Source of the DNA: Planctomycetota bacterium
GTDB taxonomy: Bacteria; Planctomycetota; Phycisphaerae; WQYP01; JAJZKY01
Reading direction: 5' to 3'
Length of the DNA stretch: 19,569 nucleotides
Assembly: GCA_021803885.1 (NCBI GenBank)
Contig: JAJZKY010000010.1
Coordinates: 1-19,569, forward strand
In this document: piece after piece, positions 6,400-14,551 of the stretch
Position numbering within the stretch: position 1 is the stretch's first letter
How the letters are laid out: each line of letters starts with the position of its first letter
The notes under the pieces: model-generated
Databases searched by the model: none
What the model was told of the DNA's origin: nothing
Seen by the model: only the letters and a program-made list of their open reading frames with translations
Made by a program: the position numbers and the translations under genes

Positions 6400-8824
6400 C
6401 AATACATGGAAATCAACAGTTCCCACCTTCATGTCAATTCTGGAACAGGCCTGACTGCATTCGGCAAACCGGGACTTCCTCCCACATGGAGTTCCAGCGC
6501 TAAGGAGGCAATTGGGACTGCGTATTCGACTGCCAGCCGAGTTTGGTTCACTCTGGCAGACGGAATTTTGACCGAAGTCTTTTATCCGACGATCGACCGC
6601 CCTCAAATCCGGGATTTTCAATTCCTGGTCAGCGACGGAACCAGTTTCCTCGATGAAGAGAGGCGGGATATGCAGACGGAAAATGGAAGCTATTGAGGAT
6701 CACACTCTCGGCTATCGCGTAACCAAATACGATCTCAAAGCTAGATACCGCCTGACGAAGGAGGTGATTTGCGATCCGCACCAGTCATGTGTGATCGTGC
6801 GTGCGCGTTTTGAGACTGCGCCGGAATGGAAAGGGAGGCTGCATTTGTATGCCTTGCTCAATCCCCATATGGGAGGACTCGGAGCGAACAACTCCGCACG
6901 ACGTGAGGAAATTGCCGGCAAAACGGTCCTGCGGTGCTGGCAGGACCGGTTACATCTAGCAATGACTGTCAGCAACAACTTTGTTAAGACGTCCTGTGGA
7001 TATGTCGGTACGAGCGACGGTTGGCAAGACCTCCACGACAATTTCCAAATGGACTGGGAATTCGAGCGAGCTGAAGAGGGCAACGTTGCTGTTATTGGCG
7101 AAGTCGATCTTTCCTTAACAAATGAATTTACCGTTGGAATCGCTTTCGGCGACGGAGCTCACGCTGCGCTTACCACGCTTCTGCAGATGCTGAGCATTCC
7201 GTTTGAAGAGCATCTCGCGCGCTTTACCAAACAATGGCATCGCGTTTGCTGCAATATCCTCGATCTGGACGGTCAAGCGGGCGACAAGGGCCATTTGTAT
7301 CGACTCAGCCACAATGTGTTGCTGGCGCATGAAGACAAAACATATGCCGGCGCTTTTGTGGCTTCGGCGAGTATCCCTTGGGGCGAAGCCAAGGGCGATG
7401 AAGACCTCGGTGGCTATCACCTTGTCTGGACCCGGGACATGGTCAACACCGCGACGGCCCTAATGGCATGCGGAAACTTCGAAACACCGCGCAGAGCACT
7501 GGTCTATCTGGCTAGTTCACAGAGACCGGACGGCGGGTTCCCGCAAAACTTCTGGATTGATGGAACATCCTACTGGGCGGGAATTCAGCTCGACGAGGTT
7601 GCTTACCCCGTGATTCTGGCCTGGCGCCTTTGGAAAGCCCACGCGCTCTCGCAGTTTGATCCGTATCCAATGGTAAGGGCGGCAGCTGGCTATCTCATTC
7701 ATCATGGCCCGGTAACGCAACAGGAGCGATGGGAAGAGAACAGCGGCTATTCGCCCTCGACCTTGGCGGTCAATATAGCTGCACTTATATGCGCCGCGGA
7801 CTTTGCGCATTCCCGCGGAGATGAGCAGGACGCCTGCTTTATGGAAGCATACGCCGATTTTCTTGAATCGCACATCGAGCAGTGGACGGTCACTCGTAAC
7901 GGAACATTAGTAGATGGTATAACCACACATTACATCCGCATAAGCCCCGTCGCTGTTTCGGACCCCTCCCCAGATGAAAATCCCGACTCCGGATTAATCA
8001 CTCTCGCCAACCAGCCTCCGGGAGAGGCTTTGCAATATCCCGCCAAAGAGATTGTGGACGCAGGGTTTCTGGAGCTTGTCCGCTACGGTATTCGCCGCGC
8101 CACCGATCCATACATTGAGCGGTCGTTGCAAGTCGTGGATTCCGTTTTGAAGATTGAGACTCCCGCCGGTCCCTGTTGGCGGCGGTATAACCATGATGGC
8201 TATGGGCAGCGGCCCGATGGTGGGCCTTATGTGGGGTGGGGAGTCGGTAGGCCATGGCCACTTCTTACGGGTGAACGGGGGCACTATGAATTAGCGGCGG
8301 GCCGGAGTCCCGCAAAACATATCCGGGCAATGGAAGCATTTGCCTCTATCGGGGGAATGTTACCAGAGCAAATCTGGGATGCTTCGGATATTACGGCCGC
8401 AGGCTTGTATTTTGGGCGTCCGACAGGAGCGGCCATGCCCTTGGTTTGGGCACATGCGGAGTACATCAAGCTGCTGCGCTCCACTGCAGATGGTCAGCCA
8501 TTTGATCTGATTCCCATTGTTGCCGCGAGGTATCTGAGCACGAGCGGTCGGAGTGACCTGGAAGTGTGGAAGCCGACGCGTCAGGTCCGCCATATTGCTT
8601 CGGGGCACACGCTTCGGATACAAGCTCCACAGCCCTTCCGGCTTCATTGGTCTAGGGACGGATGGCCAACAGTGCAGGACACGGATTCTGAGGAAACTGG
8701 TTTAGGCATACACTTCGTCGATCTACAGGCGGGTTCCGCCGGGCCTGAACCTATTTGGTTCACGTTCTTTTGGACCGCAGAACAACGCTGGGAAGGGCGC
8801 GATTATGAAGTTCGAATCAGTTAG
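6397..8824 (+). CDS. GH15 glucoamylase/glucodextranase, interrupted by a single-base frameshift
   Basis: Glycoside hydrolase family 15 enzyme that releases glucose from alpha-glucans. It has an N-terminal beta-sandwich and a C-terminal (alpha/alpha)6 barrel, about 809 residues once repaired, the usual bacterial length. The N-terminal part (PPTWSSSAKEAIGTAYST, FTLADGILTEVFYPTIDRP) is in one frame ending at a TGA at 6694. The rest, from 6653 on, is one base out of phase. The switch lies at the A-run 6680-6683 (DEERRDMQTE joining to EAIEDHTLGYRV). Catalytic blocks are intact: WTRDMV at 7427, WEENSGY with the acid Glu at 7730, MLPEQIWD with the base Glu at 8357. No signal peptide is seen, so it probably acts inside the cell. 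The first codons are uncertain: ATG 6397, ATG 6403 or CTG 6451. Confidence 0.85.
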
Positions 8825-8860
8825 AACGAACGGGTATTTATGGAATGCCATCCCCTATTT

Positions 8861-9892
8861 CTAGAAGGTCCAGATCGGATGGATGAGGTTCTTCTCGGTA
8901 CCATTGAACTCGAACTGCTGCACTTCAAACCCCTTATCGCGCCACGCCTGTAACCCTCCGCTGAGGACTCTCACTCGGCTGAATCCATATCGTCGCAAGC
9001 GCTGCAGAGCCATCGAACTGCTGGCTTGATTCGGGCACGTGCAATAAATCACAAGTTCATGGTCCTGTGAAAGCTCAGAAGAGCGCGCCTCGATCGTTTC
9101 AAGTGGTATGCGGATGGCATTGGGAATGACAAAGGGATGTGAAAACAGATCCAGCGGATGGCGTACATCGATGATTGTAAGCGGCGCTCCGAGATCAATC
9201 GCAGTTTTCAGACCCTCCGGCGTGATCAAGGCCGCCCGCAACTGGGAATTGAAGCGTCTTCGCTGATGCACTTTCCAAGCCATGAAAACGCTGGTCGCCG
9301 CGACGAACCCGAGCACAGCCAGAGTCTTCGTTGAAACGTCTGCTTTACGAACCAGAGTTGTCAATTGCGTACCGAAGAAAAATCCAAGGCTCGTATAGAC
9401 AGTGACCCAGGCCAATGCTCCTGTGGCATCGAACAACACAAAGCGCCAGCGCTTCATTTGGAATACGCCGCTGAGGGGCGGCGCGACAAAGTTCAATCCG
9501 GGCACAAATTTGGCAATCACCAGGACAAAGGCGCCAAACCTCCCGTAGAGTACTTGCGCTCGCCGCGAGCACGAGTCTTTTTCAACGGAAATTCGGCATA
9601 GAGAGCGGATCAAAGACAAACCGCGATAGCGTCCGGCCTCATACCATGCCATATCGGCAAACAGGCTTCCAGCCAGACCCACAAGTATGGCAAGGCCGAA
9701 ATGCAGCTTTCCGTTTGCGGCAAGGGCACCAGTCGCCACGAGGAAGGGAGCAGCAGGGATCGGCAATCCCGCCTGCTCGGCAAACACCCATGCGAAGAGC
9801 AATCCGTATCCGAGTTCAGATAGAGACCCAGAGGTCAACGCCACGCTTTGGAGATGCCCAAAACGCAAATACGTTACAGATGGTCCGACCAT
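8861..9892 (-). CDS. DedA (VTT domain) membrane protein fused to a C-terminal rhodanese domain
   Basis: A 343-residue fusion. Residues about 25-205 are a DedA/SNARE-associated domain with the EQAGLPIPAAPFLVATGALA motif (about 39-58), GRYRGLSL, RFGAFVLVIAKFVPGLNFVAPPLSG (about 118-142) and a last membrane helix at 188-206. DedA proteins act in lipid transport and membrane homeostasis. Residues about 222-325 are a cytoplasmic rhodanese domain with IDVRHPLD (241-248) and active-site loop C284-T-C-P-N-Q, then SGGLQAWRDKGF. The Cys is present, so sulfur transfer is possible. It is convergent with the glucoamylase gene. The ATG at 9892 has no clear ribosome binding site; the true start could be a little further in, for example GTG at residue 17. 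Confidence 0.88.
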   Translation of the reverse strand: MVGPSVTYLRFGHLQSVALTSGSLSELGYGLLFAWVFAEQAGLPIPAAPFLVATGALAANGKLHFGLAILVGLAGSLFADMAWYEAGRYRGLSLIRSLCRISVEKDSCSRRAQVLYGRFGAFVLVIAKFVPGLNFVAPPLSGVFQMKRWRFVLFDATGALAWVTVYTSLGFFFGTQLTTLVRKADVSTKTLAVLGFVAATSVFMAWKVHQRRRFNSQLRAALITPEGLKTAIDLGAPLTIIDVRHPLDLFSHPFVIPNAIRIPLETIEARSSELSQDHELVIYCTCPNQASSSMALQRLRRYGFSRVRVLSGGLQAWRDKGFEVQQFEFNGTEKNLIHPIWTF

Positions 9893-10211
9893 GAAATTTC
9901 ACAGGCGTGTCCAAGGCGGATGGCGTGCTATCGACGGGATCCCGACCGCATCTTCAGGACCACTGTGCACGTTCGGCCAACTGAACACTGTGACTGCTGC
10001 AAAGCAGGATCTCCCTCTACCGATCAAGATCCCACAGAGGTCTCTTTAAGGGAACGGCGATTTGACCTTCGCAGCCCGCCATCGACAATCTTGCTTTTGC
10101 TTTAGCCCTATAACTCGCATTGAGACGTCGAAAGCACCCGCTCTGCTGACTCCAGGTATTGTAACTTTCCCCTTCTAGCAGAATCATACGGGGCAAGAGA
10201 AAGGGTGGGCC
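9893..10211 (+). other. Intergenic region between divergent DedA-rhodanese and ECF2 genes
   Basis: No credible gene. It holds the ECF-type promoter of the ECF2 gene at 10160-10188 and presumably a promoter for the DedA gene on the other strand, which I cannot locate. Short open frames here are extensions of shadows and lack ribosome binding sites. Confidence 0.6.
10160..10188 (+). promoter_or_regulatory. ECF-type promoter of ECF sigma factor 2 (TGTAAC-N17-ATCAT)
   Basis: TGTAAC (10160-10165) and AATCATA (10182-10188) are separated by 16 bases. The same hexamer, heptamer and spacing occur before the buf operon at 11377-11405. The predicted transcript would start about 17 bases before the ATG at 10212, which also supports that start. 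This arrangement indicates positive autoregulation. Confidence 0.72.
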
Positions 10212-11045
10212 ATGAAAGCAACATTGGACGGCCAGAGAAATCAAAACAGCCGCGTCAGCAAGCTTCTGAATGAGCTCGAGGCGGAAAGCGATGACACTTC
10301 AATCGATTGCGATCATTACCATATCAAGGCTTTGCGGCCTCACCTCCGCCCGCAGCAGGCCAACAGTTCCGCGCGCCCTCACTCGAAGGAGACCGTAAGC
10401 CCGGTATATGCAGACAGGACGTATCATCCCCGGGACATGCATGAGAGCGGCCTTATCGGAGCGGCGCGAGAAGGGCACGAATGGGCCTTCTCCGAACTGT
10501 ATCGACGCAATTCCTTACGACTTTTCAAGGTCATTTACGCAATCACTAGAAATCGTGAGGACGCTGAAGACGCGCTGCAGGATTCTTTCCTACGAGCATT
10601 CTCCCGTTTGAACCAATTCGATGGGCGATCGAGCTTTTCTACATGGTTCACTCGTATCGGCATCAATTCGGCAATTATGCTGCTGAGAAAGAAGCGGAGG
10701 TGTCACGCAGACTCGATGGATTCTTCGCAGGACGAAAGTGAAACATGGAACAGTTTAGCTTTCGCTGATAGCTCGTTAGACCCGGAACAAGTTGCCGCTG
10801 CCCGCGAAGGAGTAAGGCACCTTAAGAATGCCGTCCGTCGCTTACCGCACAGGCTTCGAAACGTCGTCGAAGTACAGATGCGGAGCGATCTCTCAATGCA
10901 GGAATTGGCGGACGAAGTTGGCGCCACGATCTATTCAGTAAAATCCTATTTGCATCGTGCTCGCTCGGCCCTCCGCAAGTCGCTCGGGGCCGCCGGCAAA
11001 GAGCCGCACTCCCTACCAACTTCGATGCAACAAGGCGACGCCTGA
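10212..11045 (+). CDS. ECF RNA polymerase sigma factor 2, with long N-terminal extension
   Basis: A 277-residue group-4 sigma factor. Region 2 (about 80-160) contains AITRNREDAEDALQDSFLRAF and the FSTWFTRIGINSAIMLLRKKRR segment. Region 4 (about 205-262) contains LPHRLRNVVEVQM and the helix-turn-helix through VGATIYSVKSYLHRARSALRKSL. The first 75 residues are an extension not usual in ECF sigmas; it contains C33, H35, H37 and H44 in a short stretch that could bind metal. The start is backed by a GGGTGG ribosome binding site and by the promoter ending 24 bases upstream. No anti-sigma gene is next to it. Its own promoter matches that of the downstream buf operon, so it is the best candidate for the buf regulator. 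Confidence 0.88.
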   Translation: MKATLDGQRNQNSRVSKLLNELEAESDDTSIDCDHYHIKALRPHLRPQQANSSARPHSKETVSPVYADRTYHPRDMHESGLIGAAREGHEWAFSELYRRNSLRLFKVIYAITRNREDAEDALQDSFLRAFSRLNQFDGRSSFSTWFTRIGINSAIMLLRKKRRCHADSMDSSQDESETWNSLAFADSSLDPEQVAAAREGVRHLKNAVRRLPHRLRNVVEVQMRSDLSMQELADEVGATIYSVKSYLHRARSALRKSLGAAGKEPHSLPTSMQQGDA

Positions 11046-11490
11046 TTTTTCTATACGTCAGTAATTTGAACGCCATGCCTCCTGCGAGATCATGTTTGCT
11101 GCACAGAGTCGGAGGATCCAGTGATCGGTGATGCCCCATCATCAAAATGCTCGCTATCAGTGACTTGGACACCGGGGCCGTTGTTTTGCGCGATCTTTAT
11201 GAAGGATTGGACGAAGGGCCAGACCGCAAGGATCATGACACACTATAGAACCAGTCAAAGCTGGATATTTGCTCTGTGGAAAGCCTTGCACAGTCAATGA
11301 TTGCACGGGGCGTGAGGAGGGTGCAGACATCTCGCACCAACGGACAAGACCGCGCTCAAAAATTGTGCTTCAGTTCTGTAACCTATGACACGCTCGACAA
11401 TCATAGGTAGGTAAGGGCAATCCAGCGCAGCTATCCGGAGTTGGAAAGCGATGCGTCGAACGCCTGAACTCCATGGAGGAAATATTGATT
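11046..11490 (+). other. Intergenic region and buf operon leader
   Basis: No convincing gene. A 34-codon frame (11147-11248) has no ribosome binding site and no recognisable content. The ECF-type promoter lies at 11377-11405. The leader that follows, about 80 bases, contains a GGAGTT/AACTCC inverted repeat (11437-11442 and 11467-11472) just before the bufA ribosome binding site, which could affect translation. A short GC-rich hairpin followed by GATTTTT at about 11035-11053 might weakly terminate the ECF2 transcript. Confidence 0.55.
11377..11405 (+). promoter_or_regulatory. ECF-type promoter of the bufferin operon (TGTAAC-N17-ATCAT)
   Basis: TGTAAC (11377-11382) is followed after 16 bases by AATCATA (11399-11405). 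Both boxes and the spacing are identical to the ECF2 promoter at 10160-10188, while the 16 bases between them differ, as expected for a functional bipartite promoter rather than a duplicated sequence. Bufferin operons are known to be controlled by ECF sigma factors in Caulobacter (sigma-F), whose -35 also contains GTAAC. Confidence 0.75.
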
Positions 11491-11784
11491 ATGAAGCACT
11501 CGATGAAATCCCTGATGGTCGCCGCGGCTGTATCGGGACTGATGACTGGCGCAACGGCTCTGCACGCCGCCACGGTCAGCACGACGAGTCCGGTTACGCA
11601 GGTGGCCAGCGCGTCGTTCGGTCTGATGTCGTACGCAATGCACATCCACAAGCATTCGTGTAAGGGCAAAAACAACTGCAAGGGCCAGGGTGGCTGCAAG
11701 AGCAGCGACAACGGCTGCAAAGGCAAGAACAGCTGCAAAGGCAAAGGGGGCTGCGCAACCGACGGCTCCAAGATGCCAAAGTAA
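11491..11784 (+). CDS. bufA: Bufferin-type RiPP metallophore precursor (BufA-like)
   Basis: A 97-residue exported peptide precursor. Residues 1-26 form a Sec signal peptide (SGLMTGATALHA), followed by a 30-residue linker and a Cys-rich C-terminus. Six cysteines at 57, 63, 69, 76, 82 and 88 form two copies of C-x5-C-x5-C: CKGKNNCKGQGGC and CKGKNSCKGKGGC, joined by KSSDNG. In bufferins, such cysteines are oxidised by an MNIO enzyme to thiooxazole-type heterocycles that bind copper in the periplasm. The start has GGAGGA ten bases upstream; the ATG at 11473 overlaps this site and is less likely. The maturase, partner and DoxX genes follow directly. Metal identity is not visible in the sequence. 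Confidence 0.88.
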   Translation: MKHSMKSLMVAAAVSGLMTGATALHAATVSTTSPVTQVASASFGLMSYAMHIHKHSCKGKNNCKGQGGCKSSDNGCKGKNSCKGKGGCATDGSKMPK

Positions 11785-11813
11785 GAGAAGTTCGGGTAGT
11801 ACCCTACTTCCCT

Positions 11814-11841
11814 AGAGGGCCGGCAGCGATGCTGGCCCTCT
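11814..11841 (+). promoter_or_regulatory. Stable hairpin between bufA and bufB (attenuator or mRNA stabiliser)
   Basis: Arms AGAGGGCC (11814-11821) and GGCCCTCT (11834-11841) pair perfectly, and the stem extends by a G-U and two G-C pairs around an AGCGAT loop. No long T-run follows directly (CAAACTTCGGTTTT), so full termination is unlikely. A partial terminator or 3'-end stabiliser would let the precursor be made in excess over the maturase. Confidence 0.6.
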
Positions 11842-11879
11842 CAAACTTCGGTTTTCCAAAATGCTTTGGGAGTGACCCC

Positions 11880-12788
11880 ATGCCAGCGAATCGCTTTAAC
11901 GGATACACCGATTACGGGGTGGGGATCGGACTGCGCATTCCGCACTATGAGCACATACTGACGCGCAAACCAGTCGTGGACTGGTTCGAGATCATCTCAG
12001 AGAACTACATGATCGATGGCGGGCGTCCGCTGGAGGTGCTGGACCGGATTCTGGACCAGTACAAGGTGGTGCAGCATGGCGTGTCGATGTACTTCGGATC
12101 GGCAAGCGATCCGGACCCGGAGCACCTGAAGCGATTGAAGCAGCTGGTTCGGCGGACGAATACTCCGTGGCTGAGCGATCACCTGTGCTGGGGATCGGTG
12201 GACGGGCGCTATACCCATGACCTGCTGCCGATGCCTTACACCTGGGAAGCGGTGGAGGTGACGGTGGAACGGGTGAAGCGCGCGCGGGACTTTCTTGAGG
12301 TTCCTGTGGTGGTGGAGAACGTGTCGAGCTATGCGGAATTCCACGTCTCGGAGATGACGGAGTGGGAGTTTTTGAATGAGGTGGCGGAGCGGGCGGACTG
12401 CGGGATTCTGCTGGACGTGAACAACATTTATGTTTCGTCGCAGAACCACAGCTTTGATCCGTTCACGTATGTGAATGCGATTCCGGCGGAGCGGGTGGCG
12501 CAGATCCACATTGCCGGGCACTCGAAGTTCGAGAAGTACATTCTGGATACGCATGATCATCCGGTGCTGGAACCGGTGTGGCAACTGTATGCGCGCGCGA
12601 TTGAGCGCTGCGGACCGACAGCGACGCTGCTGGAGTGGGACGACAATATTCCGACGTTTGATGAAGTGCACGCTGAGGCGCTGAAGGCGGAGAAGTTTTT
12701 GGCAGCGGCACGGAAGAAGCTGGGTATGGATGCTGCTCCGAAGGCCGACGCGAAGGTAGCCCCGGAGATGGCGGAGGCCGGGCGATGA
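11880..12788 (+). CDS. bufB: MNIO-family (DUF692) bufferin maturase
   Basis: A 302-residue multinuclear non-heme iron oxidase of the DUF692/MbnB family, a TIM barrel that modifies precursor cysteines. Family blocks and probable iron ligands are visible: QHGVS (H66), LSDHLCW (H101), VVENVSSY (E146), LLDVNNIYVSS (D179), QIHIAGH (H210, H214), DTHDHPV (D223, H225, H227) and LLEWDDNIP (E252). The start at 11880 has GGGAG upstream and fits the family length; the frame opens earlier at 11829 inside the intergenic hairpin. The stop overlaps the next ATG by four bases (ATGA), so it is translationally coupled to bufC. The C-terminal 20 residues are an Ala-rich tail. Confidence 0.93.
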   Translation: MPANRFNGYTDYGVGIGLRIPHYEHILTRKPVVDWFEIISENYMIDGGRPLEVLDRILDQYKVVQHGVSMYFGSASDPDPEHLKRLKQLVRRTNTPWLSDHLCWGSVDGRYTHDLLPMPYTWEAVEVTVERVKRARDFLEVPVVVENVSSYAEFHVSEMTEWEFLNEVAERADCGILLDVNNIYVSSQNHSFDPFTYVNAIPAERVAQIHIAGHSKFEKYILDTHDHPVLEPVWQLYARAIERCGPTATLLEWDDNIPTFDEVHAEALKAEKFLAAARKKLGMDAAPKADAKVAPEMAEAGR

Positions 12789-13675
12789 GCGAATTGCTGG
12801 ACATCCAGAGGAAGATGGCCGCGGCAATTATGCATCCGCTGACGAGCGGCGATACCATGACGCGGCGCAGGCGCGATGGCGCGCTGAACCGGGGGGAGGC
12901 GGACGCGATCATCAAGCCGAACGACCGGCTGACGTCGTTTGAGCGGCTGGAGATTTACAACCGGATGTACTGGTTCCGGCTGTACGGGTGCTTTGAAGAG
13001 GATTTTCCTGGTTTGAAGGCGATTCTGGGGAGCGCGAAGTTTGAAAAATTGATGCGCGAATATTTGACGGAGTGCCCTTCGACGTCGTTCACGCTGCGGA
13101 ACCTGGGATCGCGGCTGGTGGAGTGGCTGGAGGCGCATCCGGAGTATGTGGAGCCGCGGCGGCAGCTGGCAATGGATATGGCGCGGCTGGAGTGGGCGCA
13201 CATTGAGGCATTCGACACGGGCGCGGAACCGCTGCTGGATCCGGATGACCTGATGGGGATTACGGATGAGTCGCGGTTGCGGCTGCAGCCGTATCTGCGG
13301 GTGCTGGAGCTGCGGTATCCGGTGGATGATTTGCTGATTGAGATTCAGAGCGACGGCGGGAGCAGCGACTCTTCGAGCAACAATGCGAGCGCAGCGCGCA
13401 AGACGAAGCATGTGCGGCGCGTCGCGATGCTGGAGCCTGAAGAGATTTATTTGGCGGTACACCGGCAGGAGAATTCGGTGTATTACAAGCGGCTGGGGCG
13501 CGAGGAGTTTCGGCTGCTGCGGGCGATGCTGCAGGGTGAGACGATCAGCGAAGCGATTGAGACGGCGCTTGAAGGCAGTGCGTTGACGGAAGAGGAGCGC
13601 GGCGTGTTTCTGCAACAGGCTTTTGCCGGATGGGTGCAGCTGGGCTGGTTCCCGAGGCAGATTTCAAACGAATAA
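12785..13675 (+). CDS. bufC: BufC-type maturase partner (DUF2063 N-terminal domain)
   Basis: A 296-residue partner protein of the MNIO maturase. Residues about 5-105 match the DUF2063 (HvfC/BufC N-terminal) domain: LTSFERLEIYNRMYWFRLYGCFEEDFP is the conserved helix pair. The C-terminal half (about 207-292) has a winged-helix-like fold pattern, LEPEEIYLAVHRQENSVYYKRL. Partners of this kind bind the precursor leader and present it to the MNIO enzyme. A Ser/Asn-rich linker (about 189-206) separates a middle segment from the C-terminal region, an insertion that may be lineage-specific. It begins in an ATGA overlap with bufB. Confidence 0.9.
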   Translation: MSELLDIQRKMAAAIMHPLTSGDTMTRRRRDGALNRGEADAIIKPNDRLTSFERLEIYNRMYWFRLYGCFEEDFPGLKAILGSAKFEKLMREYLTECPSTSFTLRNLGSRLVEWLEAHPEYVEPRRQLAMDMARLEWAHIEAFDTGAEPLLDPDDLMGITDESRLRLQPYLRVLELRYPVDDLLIEIQSDGGSSDSSSNNASAARKTKHVRRVAMLEPEEIYLAVHRQENSVYYKRLGREEFRLLRAMLQGETISEAIETALEGSALTEEERGVFLQQAFAGWVQLGWFPRQISNE

Positions 13676-13697
13676 AAAATAAGGACGATTGAGAGAG

Positions 13698-14189
13698 ATG
13701 GGATCGATTCGTAACTCCGGAGTGGCGCGCCTGCATGGAAAGTTTGAGCGCACGTGCAAATGGCTGGGATCTCCGCTGCTGCTGGCGATTCGGCTGATAT
13801 GGGGATGGCAGTTTACGCTCACGGGCTGGGGCAAGCTGGAGCACCTGCACCGCGTGACCGGATTTTTTGCAAGCCTGGGCATTCCGCTGCCGGGGGTGAT
13901 GGCACCGGCGATTTCGCTGCTCGAGTTTGTGGGCGGCATTTTGCTGATCGCAGGATTCCTCACGCGGCTTACGGGGTTTCTGCTGGCGGCGGACATGTTT
14001 GTGGCGTACCTGGTCTCCGACCGCGCTGCGTTGCTGACTGTGTTCTCGAATGATCCGACGAAGTTCTACAGCGCGGATCCTTTCACCTTCTTTATGGCGT
14101 CGCTGATTGTGCTGGCATTTGGCGCGGGATACTTCTCGGTGGATCATTGGATGCGGCGATGGTGCACGCCGCATCAGGAGCCACTTTAG
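13698..14189 (+). CDS. bufD: DoxX family membrane protein of the buf operon (BufD-like)
   Basis: A 163-residue DoxX protein with four hydrophobic segments: about 25-45 (LLLAIRLIWGWQF), 63-84, 90-110 and 130-147. FTLTGWGKLEHLHRVTGFFASLGIP is a typical DoxX loop. It is the last gene of the bufABCD order, the standard arrangement. AAGGA lies 13 bases before ATG 13698, and a TTG at 13689 in the same frame is an alternative start. DoxX partners may supply redox equivalents for the MNIO reaction or handle the thiol product; the role is not proven. Confidence 0.87.
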   Translation: MGSIRNSGVARLHGKFERTCKWLGSPLLLAIRLIWGWQFTLTGWGKLEHLHRVTGFFASLGIPLPGVMAPAISLLEFVGGILLIAGFLTRLTGFLLAADMFVAYLVSDRAALLTVFSNDPTKFYSADPFTFFMASLIVLAFGAGYFSVDHWMRRWCTPHQEPL

Positions 14190-14551
14190 GCGTGTCCTTG
14201 GACACTCGACCGTAATTTCTGTGACGGCATCGCCCGATCTCGGCAGCCGGGAATGCCACTCTAGTCCAAATCGGCGCTTGCGCAGCGGTAGTGCCCCTGC
14301 TAGGGTTTGCGTTGAGAGACAGAAGCCCGAGGAGCACCAGCGTTGGCGTTATGCGAGTGTCCAGCATTTTCAGTCAGATGTTGCCGTTGTCTTCGTGCAC
14401 TGAGGTTCAGGCCACGGTTCGCGAGTTCAAGGCCGAACGACACGCCCGCGGCTTCACCTGCTACGGCCAGTTCGAGGCCTAATTTTACGGCTCTTCCGCC
14501 CTTTTGATGAAGAGAGGGCGGCGATTCAGGGCCCTTTAGATAGTTTGGATA
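14190..14551. other. Intergenic region between the convergent buf and RecJ operons
   Basis: No gene I can support. A perfect 6-bp hairpin, GTGTCC-TT-GGACAC (14192-14205), follows bufD directly, and CCGCCCT/AGGGCGG (14496-14502 and 14515-14521) lies just beyond the stop of the minus-strand operon. Neither has a proper T-run, so both are weak candidates for transcription ends. A 63-codon plus-strand frame (14291-14482) has no ribosome binding site and no recognisable content. Confidence 0.5.

Noticed and set aside
9838..9880. A further TGTAAC on the minus strand at the DedA gene
   Set aside because: After 17 bases only ATC of ATCAT is matched, and it would lie inside the coding frame from ATG 9892, so I do not count it as a promoter.
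11147..11248. A 34-codon plus-strand frame upstream of buf
   Set aside because: No ribosome binding site and no recognisable content; chance frames of this size are common.
11997..12827. A 276-codon minus-strand frame antisense to bufB
   Set aside because: Composition is a shadow (many R, H, L, Q), no start signal, no family resemblance.
12557..13615. A 352-codon minus-strand frame across bufB/bufC
   Set aside because: Extremely Arg/His/Gln/Pro-rich composition typical of an antisense shadow of GC-rich genes; bufB and bufC are certain on the other strand.
14496..14521. CCGCCCT/AGGGCGG stem as a terminator of the minus-strand operon
   Set aside because: Loop of 12 bases and no T-run on either strand, so I do not list it as a terminator.
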